Assembly: GCA_028564705.1 (NCBI GenBank) | Contig: JAPXFQ010002695.1 | Coordinates: 62,001 to 126,000, forward strand | Source: Apricaphanius iberus | Taxonomy: Eukaryota > Chordata > Actinopteri > Cyprinodontiformes > Aphaniidae | Length of the DNA stretch: 64,000 nt | Direction of reading: 5' to 3' | Shown here: piece by piece, positions 35,024-47,539 of the stretch | Layout of the letters: each line of letters starts with the position of its first letter | Position numbering within the stretch: the first letter of the stretch is position 1 | The notes under the pieces: generated by a model | The model's input: only the letters and a program-made list of their open reading frames with translations | Told to the model about the DNA's origin: nothing | Databases searched by the model: none | Program-made: the position numbers and the translations under genes

Positions 35024-35771
35024 CTTAACCCGGATTAGTCGGCTTTACTCACGAATCGCAAGGAAACCCGTTGCCTTATACCACTTTAGTTTTTACACAA
35101 GCTAAAACTAAATATGTTGAGTATAACTAATGCGGAATGTTAACTATTTTACGCAAGCTAAAATTAAGTTTGTTAAGTTACTCATCTTTAATTTTACGTA
35201 AATGGAACAAAAAGCCTTAGTGACAGGATTAAAACAGTGAGAAACGTCTTAATGTGACGGCAACAACTGTCATAAATTATTCAGCTGACTTATAAACCAT
35301 GTAATGTCCAACAATTATCAGCTGGTGAGACGACTGACGTCAGCAATAAGGTTCAAACATAGAAATATGGCCTAAATATTTAAGCAATGGGCTATCAAAG
35401 TGGTATTATTCCCTTTAAAAGACGACTTCACTCACGGTGCCAACCATGACACCAACAAATAAAGGTCACAAAGCAATGACAACAACCAACACAAACCTCA
35501 CAACAAAATTACAGCAAATGCCACAAATAGAAGAAATTACATGGATACCCACAATGCACCTCGCACACTGCAGGTCAGGCAGCAGCCCCTCCCCTCTCTT
35601 ATAAAACTAAACGTAAGTTATCTATACTAAACCTGATTGGTAGAATTCATCTTTCAGCTAAGCAGCAAAATCAACTAATGTTGTTTAGTCATGACAGCAG
35701 GTTTTTACAAAACTTAACAGTATAAGTGGTGATCACTCAGAAGTTTGACTAAAAACTAAATCTGGGTTTAC
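35024..35771. mobile_element. TIR insertion related to 35937-36530
   Basis: The left end reads TTAACCCGGATTAGT and the right end is the inverse of GTAAACCCAGATTTAGT. The termini resemble those of the neighbouring 594-bp element, so it may be the same family. Its target duplication is not preserved because Tc1 sequence is missing at the right junction. Confidence 0.5.
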
Positions 35772-35936
35772 GGCGCGTGCAAGATCTCACCTGGTGGAGA
35801 ACACCTGATCTGGAGAACGGTGCGCAACAATCCCAGAACCACACGGGGGGGACCTGGTGGATGACCTGCAGAGGGCTGGGACCAAAGTGACAAAGGCTAC
35901 CATCGGTAACACACTACGCCGCCTGCAGCGCCAGAC

Positions 35937-36530
35937 TGTAAACCCGAACAAGTGGGCAGAACTCAAAAAAAAAATGAGGCAAATAGTTGCCACATATTTT
36001 TTTAGTTCATAAACTCAGATATTTGAGTATATCAAAGCTTAAGTATTTGGAGTTTATGTTATATATAGCGATTAAGTCAACTCAAAAATCTTCAGTTCAC
36101 TGCACTTAAGTTATCTTAGTGTCATGCACTTTAATAAACTGACATGAACTTAGAGATAATTCACATGAATACAATATATATTCATTCTCTAAAAACAATA
36201 ATTCTCAACAAAAGTTGGACAATGAGCAGAATTGCAATCACTGTGTACATGGTAGTAACATTGACACCACTTCTAATATATAAATCATAATTGGTCACAA
36301 TGGGTATTTCAATACAACAGACTTCCAAGTCACTCATGGTGTCAAAAACATAACCCTAAGCACGCTGGGAAATATGATAATTAGGACTCTCAAAAAGTTT
36401 GAGTTACTTGTACTCAAAACAAAATAACATGCTGGACTAGCTCAACACATTTGAGTTAGAATCATTTTTTTCTGAATATTGAGTTTCAGCTTCTCAGTGT
36501 AACTAGGTAATCTCAACATTTGGGTTTACA
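35937..36530. mobile_element. 594-bp non-autonomous transposon with 9-bp duplication
   Basis: The termini TGTAAACCC and GGGTTTACA are perfect inverted repeats. GCGCCAGAC occurs immediately on both sides (35928-35936 and 36531-36539); as far as I recall a Tc1 element carries it only once at this point. The interior is AT-rich with repeated ACTCAAA / TTTGAGT motifs and no open frame of note. A 9-bp duplication suggests a Mutator-like element rather than hAT or Tc1. Confidence 0.65.
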
Positions 36531-36984
36531 GCGCCAGACGTGTCCCCCTGCTTAAGCCAGGACATATCCAGGCCCGTCTGAGGTTTGCTAGAGAGCCTCT
36601 GGCTGATCTAGGAGAGGATTGAGAGAACGTCATACGCTCAGATGGAACCAAAGTAGATTACTTTACTCACTGTGTGTGGAGGAGAAAGAACAGCATAGCT
36701 ACTGTGAAGCAGGGTGGTGGAAGCATCATGCTGTGGGACCAGGAAGAATGAATGGGACCATGTATGGTGGCATCAGTGAGAGCGTTGAAGATGAAACGTG
36801 GCTGGGTCTTTCAGCAGGACGATGATCCCAAACACATCGCCACGGTAACGAAGGAGGAGGGGCTTCCTAAGAAGCATTTAAAGGTCCCTGATTGGCCGAC
36901 CCAGTCCGCGGATCTCAGCCCCATAGAAAGTCCCAAAACATGGAGGAATGGGCCAAAATAGCAGCAGCAGTGGATACCTGCTGG

Positions 36985-37375
36985 AGACCTACAGGCGACC
37001 TTTGACCTCTGGCATTGATAACAATGAACAAAGGAGATCGACTTCAGAAGAACCCGAGCCAGCGGTCGAGGTTATCAGCAGCACCAAGTTCCTGGGGGCG
37101 AACTGGACCAGACACTTCTCCCCGTCTCCCTGGCGAAGAAAGCACAGCAGCGCCTACATCCTCTCCACCTTCTACAGAGCGTGCTGCAAGGCATCCCTGC
37201 GGAGAGTGGTGAGGTCAGCAGAAAAGATTGCTGGGACCCCCCCCCCCCCACCCATCCAGGAAGATGCTCAGCCAGAGACTCCACCCATCCACACCATGGA
37301 CTGCTCACCCTACTTTCCTCTGACTGTCAGATTGCTAAAACGCCGAATGACTCCAACTTCATCTACAATTTAAAC
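36985..37375 (+). pseudogene. LINE reverse transcriptase C-terminal fragment (L2/Rex-like)
   Basis: In shifting plus-strand frames this resembles the end of a fish LINE ORF2: a KFLGANWTRH segment, LAKKAQQR, then LRRVVRSAEKI and PPIQE. Several frameshifts and a C run (37240-37250) break it. It abuts the end of the Tc1 relic. Confidence 0.7.
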
Positions 37376-37379
37376 GGCA

Positions 37380-39520
37380 ATATTTCATTTATAATATTTT
37401 ATATCAGACTTCATTTGCAAGCTACAGCGCAAGATTTCATTTCTAATATTTATATATTTCATAGCCACAATTTATAGTCGTAACAAACAGGTTTTACGGT
37501 TTCTAATGTCACCTTTTTTTTCTGTTTTGCCGAGTGCCAAGCAGTGGAAATTCGTTGCAGATAATTTTGTTTTTTTTTTCTTCTGTGCAACGACATTAAT
37601 GGAAGTCTAAGTCTTAAATGTGGGAATAAATTCCTTAAAATCCAGACCAGTTGATATTCAGGAATTCTTCTTCTCATTTCTGTCTTTCATATTTGAGGTA
37701 TACCTAAGATGAAAATTACACGTCTCTCTTATCTTTTTAAGTGAGAAAACTTACACAATTTGTGGCTGACTAAATACGTTTTTTGTTTGTTTGGAGTTCC
37801 TATTGTTGGAGAAACGGGACTAAAGCATCGCAGAACGTCCGCCTTACTAAACACGAGATGAGTCAACATTCATCCTTTCGTTAGCAGAAGAACCACATTT
37901 GGACACATTTCCCAATTAAAATATTTTAACTAAAAATTCATCGGTCCAAAACTCCAGTCCAGGAAGTTTTGTGTCCTTCAGCTCGTATTTGGATCATTCT
38001 CCAAATCCGGTTCACTTCGGAGTTTAATGACAAAATCAACCTACACTAAAACGTTTCTGAACATAGGATGGAGTATTTGTACCTCTGTGAAACTTTATTC
38101 ACCTCATCCATAAAATCTAAAACCGTTATAAGAATATTTTGTTGCAATTTTGGTTGTTTTTAAGACAGTATTCATTTTCATGACAGTTTGTAAGGTTGAA
38201 CTAGACTTTGTCAGTTTGATGATAAAAATAATTCCTCTCTTTACTGTATGAGCAGGAAAACACTGTATGCTGCTACAGGGCTGAACAAGACTGAGGGACA
38301 TGATTAAATTGGGCTATTTTATGAATCATTTATTTTCTTTTTACACTTTCTTTTATTTAGGCTAAAGAAGACGGGCTATTAAAATTACAAGAAAGAACTT
38401 GTGGCTACAGTCTTTTCACATTTATATTAATTTCACTGAAATAGCAACTTTAGTAAATTGGGAAATGCTTATTAGACACATCTCTACTCATTAGAAACTC
38501 ATAACACTTTTAAAAACATACATTTTAAAATAAGTTTGTGTGTGATAGTAGAAAAGAAAGTAGATGTTTCCAGTTTTAAAATGTATTTAATGCTTTACTT
38601 TCAATTAAGATCTTGGTGGTAAACCTGGGGGACACAAAGGGCACCGAATAATTCGGCCAGATGTGTCTCTGATCCAGCATGTCGTCTGCTGAAGGACTGG
38701 AGTACGACACGTGTGATTTCACCTGCAGAGGGCGCTATAGACAGGGTTGGTTGTTTTACTGGTGACCCGTCTTCACCATAGTTTCCAGAAATGTTATTTA
38801 GTGGAACCATTGCTCCTGCAAAGCTTCACCCAACAAGAGCCAGGAAGCATTATTTTCCTCAGGTACAAGAACTGAGCCTGAAACTGAGAGGAAGGGCAAC
38901 CAAAACTACAAAAGAGGCGATGACCTAGAGGAGATTACAAAAACTTCTTGGTGACGGGGAGGGAAGAGCCCCCCCACCCCCCACCCCCACCAAAAAATAA
39001 AAAAATCAGGCATGGTTCCTACGATTCGGCTAAAAAAAACACTCAGGTTTTGAGATTAATTTGAAATATTTTACAGAAAAAAATTACGTTTTAACTGAAG
39101 TATTACATCTAAAAGAGAAAAACGCTGAAATTTTCATAACTGAAAGCATACATTTTTTATATATCAAAACAAAGATATTTTCTGTAATTGTAAAATCAGA
39201 AATTTGCACGAGAAAAAAAACCTAATTTAGATCAGAATTTATTTCTTTTTTTAAATCACGTTGGCTGAGATTTTTTTAATCAGTTATTTCAAACAGAAAA
39301 CAAAGTCAGTCCGATGAAATTTGGTCATGAAGTCCTCAAACATGAAGAGACGGCAGGTCTCACCGAAGCGCTCCGCAACTTTAGTTATCGCATCGTAAGA
39401 AAACCTGCAGGATGAAGCTCCCGTTCGAGGCGTTCAGGGGCCTTCTCTGAACCCGGGAGAAACTAGATCGTTCAGATGTGAGAAAAAGGAAAACCACAAA
39501 CACTTCTGAAAATGTATCCC
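37380..39520. other. Intergenic stretch between LINE fragment and naxe, no gene seen
   Basis: AT-rich with no recognisable exon or intact mobile element. A C-rich patch (CCCCCCACCCCCC type) lies at 38969-38992. Confidence 0.5.
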
Positions 39521-39526
39521 TTAAAT

Positions 39527-39532
39527 TTTATT
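39527..39532 (-). terminator. naxe: Probable naxe polyadenylation signal (AATAAA)
   Basis: A canonical AATAAA on the minus strand lies about 295 bases past the naxe stop codon, giving a 3' UTR of plausible length. Confidence 0.5.
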
Positions 39533-39827
39533 GGATCGACATCGGAGGCAACTGGTTCTCAATTAAGTTTTTTCTTTTGCAAATGTCTGACTTTACAAGG
39601 TTATAGAATATCTTATTTCAAATATGTAAGCCTTTCATCAATATCTGAAATTCTTCTCACACAAATGTAAACCTTAAACAGAATTTACAAGTTTTTTCTT
39701 TAAAAAATGTGAAATTAATCTCAATTTAGGGTGTTTTTCGGGCAAAAATCTAGTCCAGCTAATTTTTTGTTGTTGTCTACAACGACCCTACCACTCGGCT
39801 GAGGGATCAGGAGGAAACCGAAGCCGT

Positions 39828-41757
39828 TCAGAGCTGTAAGACACAGTCTGTGCCAGGGTACGGAGGCAGGCTGAGCTGGTACTTCCTCTCCAGGGCGGGC
39901 GGGACGAAGCGTCCTCCCAGGAAGTGGTAGCGCCCTCGGAACAAGGAGGCCGACTTCTTGGGAGCGGTCAGGGAGACGAGCATGTCGGGCTGGAGACCGT
40001 CTGGGCTGCCGTGCTCCACGTCCCAACCTTTGAACGGAAAAAGAACCAGGGTCAGAACCAGGATCCTTCCGGGAAACGTTTAGCATGAAAAAAGACAGTT
40101 TTTGAACAGGACCTCAGATTTATATCAGAAGGAAATATTAAGATTCAACCAGTTGAAAGAATCAGGGGAAAGGATTCAGGAACACAGCCAGGATTCCTGA
40201 GCTGCCAACATTCCCAGGTTGGGGATTTTACCAGCTGGTTTAAACTGTCCATCAGCTCCTATTTCGATTTTAAAAACTACTCTGTAGAGTTTGTTGCCAC
40301 CATGTGGCCGTTACAGGAACCGCAGTCAGAAAAACGCAGACTTCTGCGACGTCAAAACTCGAGCTCACTATAGCCGTTTTCAGACAGACGTTCTGAAATA
40401 GCGGCAGACAATTTCATCCGGTCTTTAACCCCTTAACGTTCTGTCGGCCCGCCAGCGGGCCCATCTGCCATTTTTACTTTTTAATCCATGATATTTCCAT
40501 GAATTTATGGTTTATATAATTGGAAAGCTAATAGTATTGTCTTTTTAACAATATATGGCAATAAAGGAGACAAGCATAAGTGTGAACACAGCAGTTGTCT
40601 TTGTCACCCCTCCATTCACTCCCGGAAGAAGAATTATGCACGACTCACATTTTGCAGCCAGCTGTCTCTCACAAATCTGATCCGACTTGAACAAACAGTG
40701 TTTTTACATCCACAACAGTCAGTTTAACGTTCTGACCTGATGGGATGTCGATGCTGGCGACGGGAACCGTGGTCTTCTTCAGGACATCCAGGATAGAACC
40801 AAAAGGTTCCCGCAAAGCGCCCTTAAAGCCGAAGCCGAAGATGGCGTCGATCACCAGGTTGTAAGCTTCGTCGATCACCTCCGCCTGAGACACCAGAGTC
40901 AGGTCAGAGAACCGGTTCGTTCAGAACAGGCGACTAAAAACCAGGGAGGAAGATCCAACCTCAGGCATCTCCGTCAGGAAGGGGATCTCCATCTTCTCAC
41001 ACTGCGTGGTCAGACCCTGGAACAGCGGCTTGTTGGGCCTCTTTGGGTACAGGATGGCCGGCTCGTAACCCTGCAGAAGGACACATTTCACGGGAAGTAA
41101 CTGGGAGCAGTTGGCGAGGGATCAGAGGTTAAAAGGGACTCACAAACAGCTTGAGGTGTCGAGCGCAGACCAGCCCGTCTCCTCCGTTGTTCCCTGGTCC
41201 ACAGATCACCAGCAGAGACGGCCTGGCTTTGACCAGGGAGGAGAGCGGGTACGCCTGCAGGGGAACAAGCAGTCGGACTTTGTTTCTATAAGTGCACGGG
41301 ACAATAACCATAAACCTGAGTATGATTTGAAGATCGGGACAATTATTATTAAAGCGTGTAATTTAAGTTTTGTTGGTGATTATAAAAAAAAATTGCGATA
41401 AAACCAAAATCGTGATAGTATAATTGAAAAATCGTGATATTCTATTTTTGCCATATCGCACCCCCACCCCACCCCCACCCCACCCAGAAGAATATGCGCA
41501 ACAATCAAACGCGTTTCCCTTTGCAACCTTTTTAGTTTTTGCCACTTCTGTACTTTAACTTTGCACCAACTACACCAATGAAACTGTGTTATATTAAGAG
41601 CTATTTTTTAAAACCGGAGTCAATAAAGTTTCATTCAGCAGCTAAATCTAAAGGTTCATATCGATACCAGAGATTATAATGGATAGAGATAATAATGGAT
41701 TGCATTTATATAGAGCTTTTCGAGACCCTCAAAGCGCTTTACAATTCCATTATTCCT

Positions 41758-41789
<32 letters not shown>

Positions 41790-43233
41790 TGGTAGAAGCA
41801 AGCTACATTTGTAATCACAGCTGCCTGGAGAAGAATAACAGAAGTGAGGCTGGCTTATCGAGCCACTGGTATTGATTATTAGATTCTTTTATTGGGTCCA
41901 AATCCTATTTATAATGTTAAAAATCGATGGGTAAAAGTAGAAAATGACTGGAATTTATGTTTTTACCTGGTTAGTCATATAGGCGGACAAAAATAAGTCT
42001 AGCTGATCGCCGGTTTGCTGAGAACAGCTCTAATCCTTATGGAGGACTATCCCTGCCAAAATTGACAGTAAATAAATAAATGCATGGATAAAACTGGAAG
42101 TACATTTATTAATAAAATACAGAAAAATAAATATGTAAATGAAGAAATAAAATTTAAAATACATCTGTAAATAAGTATAGAAATTAATCAATGTGGAAAT
42201 AAACAAACGTTGAGATAGACATGGGAAATTTAAAAAAAATAAATAAATGTGGAAATACATTACTAAATCTTTTATGTATTTGTTCAGTTTATTATCTGTA
42301 CTCAGCCCCTTGTTGCTTTTGTTTACTGTTGCTTTTATGTTTGTGTGCGTGGGAGATGTGTTGGATTGGGGTGGGTGGGGGTCAGGGGTTATAGTTGTGA
42401 CGATGATTTTATTTCGAGTTTGGTAAGGGGTGGGGTTTGTGGGGTCATTTTAACCTGTAAAGCACTTTGAGAAGCTTTTGTAGTTCGAAAAGCGCTTTAT
42501 GAATACAGTTTGATTGATTGATTGATATACATATATTCTATTCTAACAAATTTATTAATTTATTCTATAATGTTTTTATTTATTCTATATTTATTTATTT
42601 ACAAGTGTATTTCCTCACTTATTTATTCATATCAACATTAATTTATTGTGAGTTCTGGCAGGGATGGTCCTCCATAGCTCCTTGTGTCGTTCTGGCTCGG
42701 TTCTACTCCAGGAGGCCCAGAGCGTCTGAAACGCTGAGCTGCAGGGAGGAGCAGAGTCAGAGGAAATGAGGGGCTTTTATCCTGAAACCCTGATGCTTTC
42801 TGACCAAACGGCCTCAGTTTTCCTGTGAGTGTAGAAGCAGTGAAAGGTTCTGACCCGCGTGACGGCGGTGGCGCAGCTGAGTCCGGCCAGCTCCATCAGC
42901 TGATCCACGCTGAAGCCGAAGTCGCTGAAGAGCTCCTCGTCGATCTTCTGGGCCTCCTCCTGCCTGCCAGGAGTCCATAAGCTCAGTTTCTCGCCGTCAG
43001 CACGCACAGACGGGGTTTTAACCGACAAACACACACAGACGCGCTGCGGGAGCTCACCCCAGATATCTGACGCCCTGGGCCATCGCCGTAGACGCCGCTC
43101 TGCTGCTCAGGCAGTTCTTCCTGCGTGGGTCGGCCGCGGCGGACGCAGAGCACGTCCCCGTCTGAGGGAGAGAGGCCGCGGCGCGCGAGGTCACCAGGAA
43201 GCCGATCCCAAGCAGAGCGCGGACGTTCAACAT
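39828..43233 (-). CDS. naxe: NAD(P)HX epimerase (284 aa, six coding exons)
   Basis: Coding exons from the start: 43058-43233, 42855-42963, 41144-41254, 40960-41070, 40737-40884, 39828-40027. All introns are GT-AG and phases close to exactly 855 nt. The enzyme interconverts R and S forms of hydrated NADH and NADPH so that the Naxd dehydratase can repair them. It is mitochondrial and also secreted. Residues 1-50 are Arg/Ala/Ser-rich without acids at the very start ([20 protein letters not shown]), a mitochondrial presequence. The YjeF N-type fold shows [15 protein letters not shown], the [15 protein letters not shown] motif (residues 114-128), [10 protein letters not shown] (182-191), IDIPSG (to 219) and LTAPKKSA. 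It ends in [12 protein letters not shown]. Length agrees with human NAXE (288 aa, from memory). Confidence 0.96.
40425..40610. repeat. Possible piggyBac-like fragment in naxe intron
   Basis: Begins TTAACCCCTTAACG and continues with GGCCCGCCAGCGGGCCC, a palindrome. TTAA next to CCCTTAA recalls piggyBac termini. Only one end is recognised. Confidence 0.3.
41690..41880 (+). repeat. SINE/LINE 3'-type repeat with CA microsatellite
   Basis: The sequence GCATTTATATAGAGCTTTTC, CTCAAAGCGCTTTACA and a (CT)n(CA)n run followed by GGTAGAAGCAAGCTACA is a familiar fish retroposon end. It lies in a naxe intron. Confidence 0.55.
42038..42676. mobile_element. TIR element (TATGGAGGAC ends) with LINE tail inside
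   Basis: Left end TATGGAGGACTATCCCTGCC and right end, inverted, TATGGAGGACCATCCCTGCC differ by one base. The interior is AT-rich. A retroposon tail (about 42270-42530, ending GTTTGATTGATTGATTGA) has inserted into it. Superfamily unknown. Confidence 0.65.
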
Positions 43234-43253
43234 CCAGAGGCCGATACGAGTTT

Positions 43254-45239
43254 CTGGGGAGGAAAGACAAACGGAGAGCGGAGGATCTGAGAATGCAGAC
43301 GCCTAAAACGATTCTCACGTTACATTCAGGATTCCTGCCTGGTTATTACGCTCTATTACTCATTTAGGTACAACCAAATTTTCCCTCATGGGACTGTTAA
43401 AGGTTTATTCTATTCTATTCCCCCAGGCTGTCGCTCTGACGAACTCTGTCTAGTCACAGTGTGTGAGTGCACTCACATAACAATAAACTATAACTCTGCA
43501 CTTCTGTACATACTCACTGTAAAATAACCCTGGCTTGGTGTATATATTATCCTTTATTATTTACGATCTGATATTTATTTGTATTTTTACTTATTTTTGT
43601 TCTTATTTTTCTTTTTTTCTTTTTTTATTTCACATTCAAGTTCTGTACTGGAGGAAAAAGTTTGCCGGAGTCAAATTCCTTGTATGTGACATACTTGGCC
43701 AATAAACTGATTCTGATTCTGATTCTGATTCATTTTGTAAATTCTTTTAAAAGCATAATTTCCATTTGCTGTCCACCAATTCGATAGAAGAAAAAAAAAA
43801 AAAAAATGATGTGAATGTAAACAGAAGTAACTTTGTAGAACCTGGGAGAGTCGAACATCGAGCTACGAGAGAGAAAAAAAATGGGAGCAAAACTCCAAGT
43901 AACACAGAGGAGTAAAAGTAAGACCAAACCCAGCAGAGTCATCTGTTTATTTAATCTGGTCGTAGAGGTTTCTCATTTTTTGGTCCAACATTTAACAAAA
44001 ACATTTGTTGTTCGCACAGATTATTAAAGTTCCCCCCAAAAAATGGAGCAGATAAATCAAAAGGCAGGTTTGACGACGCTGATTAGAGCCATTATGGAGT
44101 TCTGACCAAAAAGGTTTTATCCGTGGGAAGCCCCAAAATATATGCAAGTGGAAGTATTGGTCAATATAAAAGGTATATGATAGGAATGACATAAATGATA
44201 TAGATTTTGATTATCTCGCAGTATCAAGCTGTGCATACATACTTTAAACAAGGTGTTTGTCTTCATATTAGATATTAAAAGTTTAAAGTTTGCTGTTTTT
44301 CACTCACCCGAAAAGAAACCTGTTGAACTTGAAGCGTTTTTACTACAAATATTTGCTGAGTTCTTTAAACGTATAATAAGAAACCAGAAAAGGCAGAAAG
44401 TTTTGAACTTTTTTTTAATCAATAAGGTCAGCTTTTATTTAGTTTTAAAAAAAATTATCTTATTTAAAATACATTTTATTTAAAATATCTTCACCTTTAA
44501 GTTTATATATATTCATAATTGAGAATTCTAGACCTTTTTAACTAGCATGAAACTTTTGTGGGCACAAACTTTGTTATTTTTAATAAAGAAAATACTGAGG
44601 TGGAATATGGATATCACTGTGTGTCGATGTTGGAATTAGCATGGCACAAACTTAAAATCTACCCAAAATAAACGTATAACTATGTTTGACAGCCATGTTT
44701 CTGCATTCTTGTTAAAAACCGAAGCTAACAACCAGAAACGGTAAAAATAAACCTGCTTTAACAATAAAAAAAAAAAACGCAACTTTAAATAAGTAGCAAG
44801 AAAAAGAAAAAGTTGATAAGAAAATTAAATAAAACCTTAGATGGAATTTTGGACAATTCAATAAAAAACATAATTTTTTTAAAGTAAATTGCGAAATATG
44901 TTGAACGAAAATAATGAAACTTGCCTTTTGAACCGGAAACAAATTAGTTAATAAATAATGATAATATGCAACTTCTAACTGAGTCCGGGTAATAAATAAA
45001 TGAATAAATAGAGAACTAATGAGAAACAATTATATGGCCAATATAATATATCAATATATATCAGTTTTATTTCTGACTACTTCTTTTGTCACATCCTGAC
45101 TTTCCTGCTAACCGCTGTTAGCTTCCTGCTGCCCTCTGAGTTTATTAGATATAAAATAAACAAACAATATTCGATTATTAAATATATTTCAATTCATTAA
45201 ACGAGTTCTGCTGTATTTTAAAACAAACTCTGAACGAAC
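43254..45239 (-). other. naxe: naxe 5' UTR intron with LINE/SINE tail
   Basis: An acceptor (polypyrimidine TTGTCTTTCCTCCCCAG) ends at 43254, upstream of the naxe start. The plus-strand retroposon end at about 43400-43737 finishes in tandem GATTCT units, the same tail type as the elements at 21191 and 28499. The rest is AT-rich without genes. Confidence 0.55.
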
Positions 45240-45330
45240 CTGCAGCCTGGTGAAGATCAGCAGAAAGTCTGGAGATTTTTAGCTGCGGAGTTCTGACCTA
45301 GCCGAAAACACTTCCGGGTTTTATAACTTC
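45240..45330 (-). promoter_or_regulatory. naxe: Probable naxe non-coding exon 1 and ETS-type promoter
   Basis: On the minus strand, CCGGAAGTG (45311-45319), a consensus ETS/GABP site typical of housekeeping promoters, precedes a short stretch ending CTGCAG|GTTCGT at 45240/45239, a possible splice donor. Together with the acceptor at 43254 this predicts a non-coding first exon. Confidence 0.45.
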
Positions 45331-45395
45331 AAAATAAAACACGTCATTTCAAAATAAAAAGCTCCTCCTGAAAAACCACATTCGTGTATTATAAA

Positions 45396-46235
45396 CAGTG
45401 TTGGGCACGTTACAAAGAAATTGTAATATATTTTTCACAATACTAGTTAAAATGTAAAAAATGTAATATGCTTGCATTACATATTACTGCCATTAAAAAT
45501 GTAACTGAGTTACACTACTTTAAGTAACTTTTGGCAAAACATCTTAGATATCGCTTGTGAATATTCTCATTCATCCAGGTCATGGTTATCTCAAGGAAAT
45601 TTCAATCAAACGCAACTGGACAACGCAACAAATTACCAACAAATGACCAAGTCCAGTTGCGTTTGATTGAAATTTCCTTGAGATGAATTTCCTTGAGAAA
45701 TTTCCTTGAGATGATCTTAGATATCTAACACGACTTCTAACCACCGTAACTTACCAATTTACATTTTACACAACAAATGCTGTATTTTTAACACAATTTT
45801 ATTAAAATGAAGTCTCCAGTTCCTTTGCATGCCTTCTATTTCATGGTAATGTTTGTTAAATCTAATCAAACGTCACAAAGATGGCTGACAAAGATGAGAC
45901 TCTGATGTCTGAAGTCTAACAACAGATGGTTAGGAAAACAATGTGAATAATGTTTAAATGTCCATCTTTTCCTCAGCCGTCCTGATTCTCTGATGTTTTA
46001 GTTTGGAGCAACAGGAAGTGGATCTTCTTCTATGGTATCCAACTTGGTTTGGTCTGTTGCATCAGTTGGCCAGAAAAACTATTTAAAATGCATTTGTAAC
46101 TTGAGTAACTGAAATTGTAACTAGTAATATATTGCTGTATATTTTGTAAGTAATGCATTACATTACTCAGTTACTGAAAAAAGTAATCTATTTCTGTAAC
46201 TCGTTACTTCTGTAAGGCATTACTCCCGACACTGG
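45396..46235. mobile_element. hAT-type element, CAGTGTTGGG ends, 840 bp
   Basis: The left end CAGTGTTGGGCACGTTAC and right end CGACACTG with GTAACTCGTTACTTCTGT subterminal are inverted. Flanks ATTATAAA and GTTATAAA match at 7 of 8 positions. A 161-bp foldback insertion lies within. No transposase frame. Confidence 0.85.
45553..45713. mobile_element. Small foldback insertion with 12-bp direct repeats
   Basis: A perfect inverted pair of about 33 bases (TCTCAAGGAAATTTCAATCA onward and its inverse) forms a hairpin. ATCTTAGATATC occurs at 45541-45552 and again at 45714-45725, flanking the insertion. Confidence 0.7.
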
Positions 46236-47157
46236 TTATAAAAGAGGACTGCTTCATGGGTAGTTGGTTCTGACTGGGAATCCTGTCACAGTTTTAACCC
46301 GTTTCCAGGTTCATGTCAGAACAAAAAAAACGGTTTTCCCCGCAGAGCTAAAAACAACAACCCACCGTCAGAACCCTGAACACCTCCTGGACATCTGTTC
46401 ACAATCTTTAAAACTAAATTTACCATCAAAATGGCCCAAATCTCTGAGGCTGCAGCTCTAAATCATGTTGAGATCAACACCACCCATGAATTTCAAAAAA
46501 CAAAAAAAAACAACGAAAAATCTATTCTTCAATAGAATTGAATCGATTAGTTCAAAAATCGGTTAATTGTTTAAAATAGTTTCCACTTTTTAACAGCTAA
46601 AATAGGAGGTAAAAATCCAGGCAGCCATTTTATGGCCTAGTTCTAAAAGTGTTAACGCAGTTTTTTCCTGGTCAACTGTTTCTCACCAGGTATTAAATCA
46701 TTAAATTACAGGCATATAATTAAGATAACAGATTTTTAACATTTTTATTAATAGCACTGACCCATATCTATATCGAACTGGATCAGATTGAATCGGATCG
46801 AATCAGCATAATCGATTTTAACTCTTGAGAATCGGAATCGATTTTTGAACATTTAATCAATATTTAGCCCTACCTCTGGGCCAAAATATTACTTATAAGT
46901 AGTTCAGGTCGTTAAAACAAAATTTAATCACATAATAAATCATCATATTGTTGGAGGAAAAAATAATCAGGATTAGTATGGAGGTATAAAATCACTGAGA
47001 TTAAGTAATAAAATTGTATTTAATCTGAGACAACAGAAAAATGTTCTGAAAACACTTAGAAGAGTCCATTCTTATATAATTAGTTTTTATGGTGCACTAA
47101 AAAAAAGACAATCTTTTCATTTAAAATAAATATCATAAAGACATTTTTAGAAAATAT
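46236..47157. other. Spacer between naxe promoter and lmna 3' end
   Basis: No gene is seen. Patches at 46520-46570 and 46760-46880 (AATCGATT, GAATCGGA motifs, ending in TATTTAGCCCTACC) look like a decayed hAT end. Confidence 0.45.
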
Positions 47158-47163
47158 TTTATT
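47158..47163 (-). terminator. lmna: Possible lmna polyadenylation signal (AATAAA)
   Basis: AATAAA on the minus strand about 380 bases beyond the prelamin A stop codon at 47540-47542. Confidence 0.4.
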
Positions 47164-47539
47164 CATATCAGAAAAAATACATTTTCTGCAACTCGATAGT
47201 GCAGTTTGACAAAAAAATAATAATATGAAACAAATTAGATTCAAAATGCAGCAAAAAGAGCAGCAACAGAATCAAATATAAAATGATGAAAGAAAAGTAT
47301 TAAAAGAAACTTTTACCTTTGCAAGGTTAAAAGAAAAAAATTGATTACGTTTTCAAACTAAAGTGTTTTAATCAAAACGCCTGAATCCAAATTTAATCAT
47401 ATTTAAGCATGCATAGGTTAAAAATGGAAATTAATATAAAACTCATATTTATCACACATGCAATGAAAGAGAAGCTAAAAGTTTCTACACACTACTCAGT
47501 CATATGATAAAAGATAAGGTACTTCATGGGCCGACGAGT

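Larger units (their letters stand above)
34780..36965 (+). pseudogene. Old Tc1-like transposon relic with two nested insertions
   Basis: Pieces at about 34780-35015, 35772-35936 and 36531-36965 read in order as a Tc1-family element. They include ATGGCCAAGACGAGAGAGCT at 34859, the CAAGATCTCACC and ACACTACGCCGCC segments, FQQDDDPKH (36811 onward) and a [12 protein letters not shown] segment. The frame is broken by frameshifts and deletions. The two gaps are later insertions (35024-35771 and 35937-36530). Confidence 0.8.
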
